Assembly: GCA_003990745.1 (NCBI GenBank) | Contig: RBNI01000412.1 | Location: 1-31,684, forward strand | Length of the DNA: 31,684 nt | DNA from: Jimgerdemannia flammicorona | Lineage: Eukaryota > Mucoromycota > Endogonomycetes > Endogonales > Endogonaceae | Direction of reading: 5' to 3' | Part shown: piece after piece, positions 21,063-29,425 of the stretch | Position numbering within the stretch: the first letter of the stretch is position 1 | Layout of the letters: each line of letters opens with the position of its first letter | Made by a program: the position numbers and the translations under genes | The notes under the pieces: generated by a model | The model's database searches: none | Told to the model about the DNA's origin: nothing | What the model saw: the letters and a program-made list of their open reading frames with translations, nothing else

Positions 21063-23790
21063 TTAGCAGCCCATTTTCTACCAAGACTTTAGGCATATAT
21101 AGGTCTAGATTGCCTCAGTATTCAATATACACCTCTTAGGAGAAACAAGATCCACTCTACCAGAGAATACTTGCTTGACTAGAGCACTAGTGGTAGAAAT
21201 GACCAGATAGTCCCAAGTCATATCATATAGGCTGGGGAAGTCTGTTTGATACATCTGTGGCTGCATGCCCTGAGGGTTAGAATGATAATTAGAATAGTAG
21301 GTAAAATTGGCCCAACTCTACTAACTACTTGTAAGAAGACACCCCACCTTCTATCAGTTGAGTATCTTTATATTCTCCAATAGAATCATGTGATTGCTGG
21401 TAAGATAAATAGTGAGTTTATCTATTGATGGTAGTTCTTTCACTAATGGCTCTCTCTTCCTCTTTCTGCTGAAGTAAATATGTAATAGAAGAGACCCTTT
21501 AGTATATTCATCTAGACTTCAGTCAGAATATTATAGCAGTATATAGTTTTTCTGATATGTTTTAATTATAACTTACTTGGCCTCCTTAATATAATACTGC
21601 TCCCAGCTCTGATCTTTGTAGTATTGTAGCTTTAAGTATAAATTCAATACTGTTTTAAGAAAGAGAGTGAGTTTTGTAAGAGTTTCTCTTTTTTGGAAGG
21701 AGCAACTATAATATTAATATACTTATACTAATTAAGTATATAGTAATATCTATTTTGGAGTATATAGTATTTTCTGAGCTTACTCAGAGTAATCTCTACA
21801 GTATCTCTCTGATCTGAGCTAAACTGGAAATCACTACTACCCTCTAGTCTTTTCTTAAGCTTATTCTCTAATCAGTCAATCAAAAGATTATATACTAGAA
21901 TTGTAGAGCTTATTTTTAAGGTGGTTTGTTTGACAATATTCTTTATATAATCATCGAAATACTGGCAGTTAAAAATGGTGAATTGTTATATTATCTTATA
22001 GAGATAGATAAAATAAATATAGAGCCAAAACTCTGAGAACATTCTTAGTATATCTCACTTGTTTTCATCTATAGCCTTACCCTGCATTTCCTTATAAATA
22101 GCAACTGTGAAATCTATTGGCTTTTTTTTTTTTTTTTTTTTTTAAAAAAAAATCTATTTTGAAATTAATTAATTAATAATTCTCAGTCTTTTGAAACAAT
22201 TTACTTCAGCCAACTAAAAAAAGAGTACATATCATAGTAAACTCTAGTATATACTAGATCATTACAAATATTGAATTCCAATATATACAAATATCTAATA
22301 TTAGCTCTTTTGGAACTAAACTAATGGCCCTGCACTGTACAGTAAATATGTCCTATTATTATAGAAATAATCAGACCAATATATATATATATATATTTTA
22401 ACTATCTATGTTATATTAATACAAATGAACCCCTCATCCAATCCTACAAAGAAGCCCCTCTCCCCCTACACCATTCTTTCAAAATGTTATCATCTCTTCT
22501 ACCACTCTGACTCTCCTCCTACTCTTCCTACAAATTGTCTCTACTAGTTACTACCAATACCCCCCATCAGCACTCTGATCAGACCAATATAACCAGTTTG
22601 TATAGCTTAGAAACAATACTTAGGGTTCTTTTACTTCTGGATATTTTGTCTATATTTATAAGATAATTCTGAACTATGAGGTTCAGTATATGGGCCTGAC
22701 AATATATATGGCAGTTTTCTATACTAAAGACCATATTTTCCTGTTAAAGATTGACTACTAAATTTTAGAAGAATATTGAGTTATTTGTGATATTATCTAT
22801 TATAATGGCCAAAATCTGTACTTGAAATTTTTAGTTGGCAAATTTATGCAAAAATAAATAACTATTAAAATTTATATTATTTTAAGACTTCTCTCAAAAT
22901 ATTGATCAGATGGCAAGTCTTTCCTTTTTACCTTAGTTGTGATCCCAAGCTTCCAGATATAACTAATAAAAGTATCTACAATGTTTTCTCCAGAATAAAG
23001 ACTAGCAAGTTTGATAAAGTCAAGGATAAGAAATTTAAGTTGCCAATTGAGATCAATCCAATGATCAGTAATGTCTAGAAATGAAATTGCATTAGAGAAT
23101 ATCTATATTGATCATAAAAGAAATTTTGTCTGCCAAATTCTGTTTATTGAATGTGAGATTAAATTGGTGAGTTCTTTATATATATAATTTAGCTTGTAAT
23201 GGTTATAGGATTACTCTTATTTATTTATTTTATTTAAAATATCTGATAAAGATTGTTATGCTTCTTCCTATAGGTCTTTAGGATATTTTACAAATAGTAT
23301 CAGTACTTGACAGATATAAATCATACTTGAGGAGACTAAAGATGCTATACAACTGATCACTTTCAATAGTTGTAAATAGTTGGTCTATATATATAATCTA
23401 GCAAATAAGTTGATTTTGAAATTCTGCTAAAGAATATAACTAAATATTTTTAATTAAATAGAGTTATTGATATAGAAATAGTCAGGCAATCAGATAAATA
23501 TATCTACTAGAGCTTAAATATCAATTTTATTTATTTCTGTATTCTTTTTGATTTTGTCAGAGTATTTGTCTTTTATATATCAATACATATTTAAAGTTGA
23601 TCTATTAAGCATTTTGAACTTCTGGCTATATAGTATAAAGGGGTTAGTAGAAACAACATCATGTATATATCAAATAAAAGCATTAGTTGTATCATAAATA
23701 CATCTTCTTTTTTTAATTTTTTATCTATAATAATTACAAAAAACATCATCTCTGGTTTTAGCACAATGTTGCCAGATTTTGGAACAAGAA
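21063..23790 (-). pseudogene. hAT transposase of element A (heavily decayed)
   Basis: Aligns on the minus strand with the B transposase from its stop codon (21063-21065) through the dimerisation domain (about 21070-21250), the LRKYY region, the core and the BED-like finger (SKIWQHC...DDVFCNYY, about 23735-23790; the last zinc-binding Cys is Tyr). It has more stops and AT-shifted codons than B and is interrupted by a 195-bp insert at 22383-22577. Only one or two CpG remain. It cannot encode a protein. Its value is as an independently decayed sister copy for reconstructing which B differences are mutations. Confidence 0.8.
22370..22590 (-). mobile_element. 195-bp retroposed insert in element A with 13-bp target duplication
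   Basis: ATCAGACCAATAT occurs at 22370-22382 and again at 22578-22590; element B has a single GATCAGACTGACAC at the matching site. The 195 bases between (22383-22577) are absent from B. On the minus strand the insert carries GTCAGAGTGGTAGAAGAG and GGGGAGAGGGGC words shared with the insert at 4407-4774, and ends in a TA-rich tail. It is a second, 5'-truncated member of that retroposon family. Confidence 0.75.
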
Positions 23791-23950
23791 TTGTATAGAA
23801 AGTATGGAACTATTAAGGATGTTTGACTTGAAATATCATCAGTACTATAAACTATTGAAGACTGATCTATTAATATATATGTTTTTGCATATATATATAT
23901 ATTTATATATATATGTATTTATATAGATATGTTTAATATATAAGTTATGT

Positions 23951-24291
23951 AGAGAATTCAGATTAGAGAATTCAGATTGAACAATTCAGATTGAGTGATT
24001 TGGATTAAATGATTTAGATTGAATAATTTGGATTGAGTAATTTGAATTAAATAATTCAGATTAAGTGATTCAGATTGAGTAGTTCAGATTGAGTAGTTCA
24101 GATTGAGTAGTTCATATTGAGTGGTTCAGATAGAGTAGTTTAGATGGAGTGATTCAGATAGAGTGATTCAGATAGAGTAATTTGAATTAATTTGAGTTAA
24201 TTCAGATTGTTTCAGATTTGAGATTCAGGTCAAACCATCATGTGACAAATTGAATCTAGATTTGATTTAAATAAACTCATTCAGAGCACTA
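23951..24291 (+). repeat. Element A right subterminal array and TIR
   Basis: About 20 degenerate units of ATTCAGATTGAGTGATT type (23951-24195), then an inverted terminus (about 24225-24291) ending in GAGCACTA. It is homologous to the B right end. A TA-rich microsatellite (23885-23935) precedes it. Confidence 0.7.
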
Positions 24292-24500
24292 CTATTATAT
24301 TATACTAAATATTATTAAGAATAATAAATCTATAATTAGTTATATAATAACTAAATAGTAACCAATTTATATAAAATATCTCAGAGATAAGAGTGAATAA
24401 ATCTCAGTCTGAAATTGAATCCAAAAGTAAAAGACAAATCTACCTACTATACTTTAAGAGATATATCTACCAAGAGCCACTTGATTTAAGAAAAGAATTA
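24292..24500. other. AT-rich right flank of element A
   Basis: AT-rich DNA with a GAGTGAATAAATCTCAGTCTGA word (about 24390) that resembles the AGAGTGAATAAACCTC segment of LTR copy 2. It may be another LTR scrap. No gene. Confidence 0.35.
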
Positions 24501-24510
24501 TTTGAGTAGT

Positions 24511-25413
24511 GGGGTATTGAGGGTCTCTTCTCACCTCACATATAAGTTCTTTATGTACCTTGACTGGGAGAACCAGATCCTACTCACTGTGATATACTTT
24601 GATGAGGGTTTTTCTTTACCTGTCATTCTCTTTGGGGTGGCAGAGGCTATTTTATTCAGCTTGGGTGTGGCCTTATACATATGTTAGGGTCTTGGGGATA
24701 TACTTTCAGTCATTGGTATATAGCTGAGTTCTCCCTAGTAATAGAGAGAGTATGGTGCACAAAATGAGGTATGGGCTAATATAGGCCCTGCTGTACCTGG
24801 CATAATTGAGCTGCTGGACAATAGCTAGCCTAAGTTAATGGAGGTATAAGAGGGTTACTTGTTAGAGTAACTGTTATGTAGTTCTGGAAGGGTTTTTTTT
24901 GGAAGTTTTAGATATTCTGAAAGACTGTTTTCTTAAGGTCAAGATCAATTTCATATAGAGTATATCCTCTACACTTATTGATTTTAAGATTGAATTGACA
25001 TCTTAACCAAAGTCCTTTTTCAGACTAGTTCTAGATATTTAGGATTTTCCATATTTCAGAAAGTTTAAGAAACTAAAACCAGCTTAGTTGAATTGGTATA
25101 TCGCTACAGACAATACCCAATTAGAAAATTTTATGATAGAGTTAGGAGTGAGACCTATCAGAGAGTAAATTTACTTAAGAGTAGTTTGTAGATTATTAAA
25201 TAGGTTTATTTGCTATTCATATTATTGCTATACTAGAAGTAGTTGTGTGAAGGGATATTGTGGAGAAGTGCTCAGAAGTTGTGTTTTGATTGTTCAAGTC
25301 TGAGATTCTGAGGTCTGGGAGAGGGAGTATTTATACTAGTGAGGGGCTATCTGGGCTATACTAAATATAGATATAATACTTAGTATCTTGCTGAGTTGGA
25401 ATACAGTCACATA
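24511..25413 (+). pseudogene. Unassigned decayed reading frame, about 300 codons
   Basis: One frame runs about 900 bases with a dozen or so stops of the types expected from C-to-T or G-to-A change, and no obvious indel. Readable blocks include VFLYLSFSLGWQRLF (hydrophobic), LNWYIATDNTQLENFMIELG and RVVCRLLNRFICYSYY. The overlapping frame at 24502-24687 is also open, so the start is uncertain. I recognise no family. It lies between the right end of element A and a poly-A-tailed insert, so it is probably part of another transposable element. Confidence 0.35.
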
Positions 25414-25690
25414 GTACAAGTGTGATCTGACACTGCTGAGTCAGTTCACAGTCATATCATATAAGGCTAATCTAACTATACTATGACTGCTAAGCTATTT
25501 ATAGGTTTAGATGCTATCTGATTAGTCTTTGATAATATCATTATTAATAACATTATCTCTGGCAAAGTCTGAGCAGTTTTCTGACTTCTGATATCATCAG
25601 TTTCAAAGATGTTATCACTTCTATCTCTTGCAAGATTAAGACTGTCCTTGGTGATAGTGGTTGTACAAGGATAACAGGTCTTGGTTCTCT
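25414..25690. other. Unassigned low-CpG spacer
   Basis: No gene recognised. The minus-strand open stretch over 25476-25796 has no known motif and overlaps the retroposon tail. Confidence 0.4.
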
Positions 25691-25699
25691 TTTTTTTTA

Positions 25700-25842
25700 G
25701 ACTTCTGGCATATTTGCAAGAACTCGCCATCCTCCCCCTAGGGGGATCAGATAGGGGTAGAGCACTGTGTATTATATAGAGGATAGACTGGAGCATTAAT
25801 AAAGGATGGAGTCCAAGTGACTATAAAAAAAAAAAAAAAAAA
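25700..25842 (+). mobile_element. Poly-A-tailed 3' end of a retroposon (A18)
   Basis: Plus-strand mate of the 4407-4774 insert: GATCAGATAGGGGTAG, then ATAGACTGG, TTAATAAAGGATGGAGTCC, AAGTGACTAT, then 18 A (25825-25842). The same block in 4407-4774 (minus strand) reads AATCGGATAGTGGGTG, ATAGACTGG, TAATAAAGACGGAGTCC, AAGAGACTAT, then A-rich. Left boundary and target duplication were not found. Confidence 0.7.
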
Positions 25843-26045
25843 GGACTGGTCATTCTTGTCTAGGGTGAGGGCTCTCAATGTTACAGCTGGAGGTTCAAAT
25901 CTCTCAGAAATAATATTTTTTGTAATCTAAGGCAATTTCTAGTAGTAATATCTGTTATGTAGATGGGCTTGAGATTGGTTTTGATGATGTTGGCTTTCTT
26001 GAGTTCAGATGAAGCATCTGTCATTCTCTAATAGAGGTGATATAG

Positions 26046-26416
26046 ATAGAGTGAATGGAGTTGTTCAAATGTATTTTACTTCTGCTAAGTAATGAGGTCT
26101 TGTATAGTTATGGTATATTTTGGTCTTGAGTTAATAAGTGCAGTTCATGAACCTTTGATGGATGAGATAGAGTTCTTCTTGTCTTGGTTTGATTTTGGTA
26201 CTTTTGATTTCCTTTTGTAATAGTACAGTATACCAAACTAGTTATAGAGGTTCAGAGTCAGTCTTATAGTTATAGTACTTCTTCTGGTATTCTTGTATCT
26301 TGGCAGTAGGTTCTCATGCTTGCTGGCATATTTTTTATAACCAGATAATCTCTTCAGTAACTTATTTTGTAGTCTCATATGTAGTTTCCAAATTAGTTCT
26401 GAAGATGATATGTAAT
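26046..26416 (-). pseudogene. Ty3/Gypsy integrase C-terminal fragment
   Basis: A single minus-strand frame, broken only by stops, reads ETTYETTK, AKIQEYQKKYYNYKTDSEPL, LVWYT, then ELYLIHQRFMNCTY and LKTKIY. This is the end of a Gypsy integrase: the helix-rich linker, the 'GDLVW' strand, and the GPY/F module (W-E-G-P-Y-x-I expected where ELYLI stands). Opposite in orientation to the 5100-10076 element, so a separate insertion. The upstream integrase core is missing; a poly-A-tailed insert begins where the fragment stops. Confidence 0.65.
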
Positions 26417-26535
26417 TTTGATAGCTTGGAGGTTGTACACTTATAGGGGGGGCAGTGCTTAATGGGTGGTGGGAGAGGGTTTTGGCCTATATAGTCTAGG
26501 TTCTCTTCCAATAAAAATCTGTAGGACATTGAGTC

Positions 26536-26571
<36 letters not shown>
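26417..26571 (+). mobile_element. Short poly-A-tailed insert (A31-32) interrupting the integrase fragment
   Basis: Ends in CCAATAAAAATCTGTAGG, ATTGAGTCTATT and 31-32 A. ATGTAAT occurs at 26410-26416 and at 26571-26577, a possible 7-bp target duplication. The 3' end resembles the AATAAA...GAGTC...CTAT(A)n end of the inserts at 4407 and 25842 but is diverged. The long pure A run is likely to vary between assemblies. Confidence 0.5.
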
Positions 26572-26573
<2 letters not shown>

Positions 26574-27335
26574 TAATACTTAGGAGAAATATCTACTCTA
26601 AAGTCACTTTTAGAAGATTGTAAGCTTGGTTCTCTTTTTTCACTCTGGTCTACTTTCTGATATATAACCTGAGGTTACTATTAAGTTTAAGTAAAGAACT
26701 TTACTACTATTTTTTATATTTTAGTATACTTGTTAGATAAAATCAGAAGTCTGCTAATTTAGGAAAAATCCACATTATTTAAGTTATCAAGTTATTTATC
26801 ATCTGAGTTATTTGGGTTATTTACTATTTTCAAAAAGTCTGCTAATTCAGAAAGAATTTATATCAAAATAAAGTTACATACCTATTAGCTTATTACTTAA
26901 TATAGAATACTACTAATTTACTATATTATATGTATCAGATTACCAAGATCATCATATTAGAAAATCACATATTTTTGGAAATTACTACACTATATAGAGA
27001 CTGTTATGTATATAGAAATTATATAAGAAATCTACTCATATTATATAAAGATCATCATACTATATAAGATTATTATACAGAAATTATATATATTTAAGAG
27101 ATTACTACTATCTAAAGAGAAAACTGCTTATATTATATATAAATTGCTACTATACTCAAGAACTGTCTCAATAAGAAAATTAACTACTATATTTAGATTT
27201 GACTATTATACTACTAAATACTAATATTAGAAATTATAAAATATTTTATTACTCTTTGACAAAGTAACTAAGAGTACAAGCTAATATCTTTCTCCACTAT
27301 CATTTATATAATACAAACTTCAAAATACACTTTTG
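26572..27335. other. AT-rich stretch with short repeats
   Basis: AAGTCTGCTAATT(T/C)AG(G/A)AA occurs at about 26748 and 26837. Further right are runs of AGAAATTATATA and ACTACTAT words. No gene is seen. Part of it may be the 5' UTR of the LINE that follows. Confidence 0.4.
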
Positions 27336-27569
27336 AATCATTTATTGGAGAAAGATACTAAGGTCATAGCAACCAACAAGTAAGCTGACATACATACTAG
27401 GTCAGATAGACCTGGAGCCTTTGACTGGCAATATATTAGATGAGAGTATGGACTAGGAATAGAGTCTTTTGATAGTCTAAGTAGGCAGGACAGTTTGGGC
27501 AGTAGTAGTAGCACTGGGGGAGAGACAGAAGGACAGAGAGAGAGGAGCTTTGCCAATACATTGAAGGCT

Positions 27570-29393
27570 GGAGAATGGCCTATTGGAGCTCATGATAAGT
27601 AGGTAGAGGAGAAGAGAAAGCAGAGAGAAGAAGCAAGAGGTGCAGTACCTCAGCCAGTGGGTAGAAGGGCTGGCAGAGTAGCTACTGGGAGTAGGGGGAG
27701 AACTACTGATAGTGGTGTAACTGAGAATCTAGAAAAAAATCCAGATGTGACTGCTGATAGTGGGGCTGGACTAGTAGGACCAAAGAGGAAAAGAGATCTG
27801 GTAGATAGTGTGATGGGGCTGATAGTAGTACTATTGCTCAAGAAGTCAATCTCAGAGTTTGCTATAATCTTGTATTTCTAGATCTTAGTGATGATAGTGA
27901 GGATAGTTCTGGAGCTTATCTCTAAGCAGGTAGCTGGGACTGCCTTGGTGAAGTTCCTGAAGAGTCTGGAGGGGGTTGAGATGGGCTTTGAGAAGGCTGG
28001 CCCAATAAAAGAAGTGTTGAAGGCAAGAGTGGCTATAGGGAAAGTAGTAGTCCCTATAGTGTGCTGTCTGAAGTGGGACCTCAGAGAGATTCAGCTACTG
28101 GTGAAGAGAGTGCCTACTATGATGAAGGTTGAGACTAGGAGGAGGGTTGAGGAGATGATGACAGAGTATGGCAATGTAGTTGATATTAGATTCCAGATGT
28201 GGGAGGAGACTACCTTTAGGATGGGAGATGTGGATATCAGGATTAGACTGACTGAGAGAGAGGCCACTGAGAAGATAAGTGACTGGCCCTCAGTACTGAT
28301 GTGGGGGGCCTTCATCTGTAAGGTATCAAGGGTGAAGAGGAGTAAGGAGGAGAAGGAGAATCTGTTAAAGACTCTGAAAGAGATGAGTGGAGTAGTCGAG
28401 AGGAAGACAAAGGCCTGAAAGATATATGAGGAGTTGATACATTTGGAGGTTGTAGATAGAAAATATCTCCACACCAACAAGAGGCAGTGGGAGAGTGCTC
28501 AGGGGTGCAAGAGGTAGAGAGAGCTGTTGGCAGGCCTGGAAGGAAGGGTGAAGAAGAATGAGAGTAGTATAGAGGAGTCTGGAGGTACTGAAGTGAGTGT
28601 CTGGGCCAGTAAGGGGGGAGAGGATGTCAAAGAGGATTGGGATGAGGCCAGGAAGCCACTGCCCAATGACTCATATGCAGATAGTACATTCAAAGTCTGG
28701 GAACAGGACTTGGATGGCACTCCTCCTCTTGTCAGGTGAGGTCCTGCTGTAAGGAGTTGGGCAGCAGAGGATGTACTGATGCATAGCACTCAGTGAGTTC
28801 ATTTTGGAGTTCCTGATTTGGCAAAAGGGGGTCAGATGGTGGCAGTTAGTAAGGATGAGCTGGTGGATGTAATAGGGGAGGAGTGGAATAAGTCTGTAAG
28901 TGCAGAAGTGGATATCATGATACTGAGTACAGGATGGCCAGTATCTCTGGGAGAGAAGGAGGTGGGGAACCTACTGTAGATGAGCTAGATGATGAACAAC
29001 TTTGTGGCTGAAGAGTTGGGAGAAGTAGACCTAAGGGTGATGAGTGAGGAGCATTGGGTATAGATTCTATATGGAGAGAGAGTGGTGGAGGCACTGAAGA
29101 TAGAGATACTTGCAATTTTTCTAAAGAAGGAGGGGTATGAGATTGATAAGGAGAGAGAGGCTGAGCTGGTGATTATTACTGATGAGTGGGTGACACACTG
29201 TTGGGCAGAGCATCATGGATTGCAGCTCTGGCAGAAGGCCTGCCTGGAGTATTAGAAAGAGTTTGAGGAGAAGGAGGATGGGGAGATGGCTGAACTTCTG
29301 ATTGAATTGGAGGCAAAGATAGCTGCAGAGAAGGAAGTGAATGCCAAACATAACTTAGATATAGCAAGAGAGGGGATGAATGTAAATTTGTAA
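27570..29393 (+). pseudogene. LINE ORF1 (gag-like) remnant
   Basis: One frame (for example VEEKRKQREEARGAVPQP at about 27603, GPKRKRDLVDSVMG, then the long open part 27888-28418 and 28527-28739) continues to TAA at 29391-29393 with about a dozen stops. Charged, coiled-coil-like stretches are seen (LTEREATEKISDWP, RSKEEKENLLKTLKEM, and EEKEDGEMAELLIELEAKIA near the C-terminus). No zinc knuckle was recognised. Position directly before the endonuclease/RT frame identifies it as ORF1, which in active LINEs makes an RNA-binding protein. The start codon cannot be fixed. Confidence 0.65.
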
Positions 29394-29425
29394 AGAATGA
29401 GTAGTACTTCTAAATATTATTTTCA

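Larger units (their letters stand above)
11420..24291. mobile_element. hAT-type DNA transposon, element A (old copy, interrupted by element B)
   Basis: Left end TAGTACTCCAAATGG (11420); right end read inward on the minus strand TAGTGCTCTGAATGAG (24291). Element sequence is 11420-13247 plus 19811-24291; the middle is element B. It carries plus-strand gene X (from about 11709) and a minus-strand hAT transposase (21063-about 23790), plus a 195-bp retroposed insert at 22383-22577. It aligns with B along nearly its whole length but is much more AT-rich with almost no CpG. I could not find a convincing 8-bp target duplication around A (ACTACATC on the left versus CTATTATA on the right). Confidence 0.8.

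Noticed and set aside
11412..24299. 8-bp target duplication for element A
   Set aside because: ACTACATC (left) and CTATTATA (right) do not match well enough. The flanks may have mutated, or one end may be rearranged.
25476..25796. 106-codon minus-strand open frame
   Set aside because: Overlaps the retroposon 3' tail, no motif, low complexity at its ends.
25843..25912. tRNA-like sequence (GGAGGTTCAAATCTCTC resembles a T-arm / B box)
   Set aside because: Acceptor and anticodon stems do not pair convincingly, and the T stem has mismatches. It could be a decayed tRNA-derived SINE head but cannot be supported as a tRNA gene.
27338..29367. Minus-strand open frames (Ser/Leu/Pro-rich) within the LINE
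   Set aside because: Antisense shadows of the purine-rich LINE ORF1; no motifs, and the plus-strand frame is coherent.
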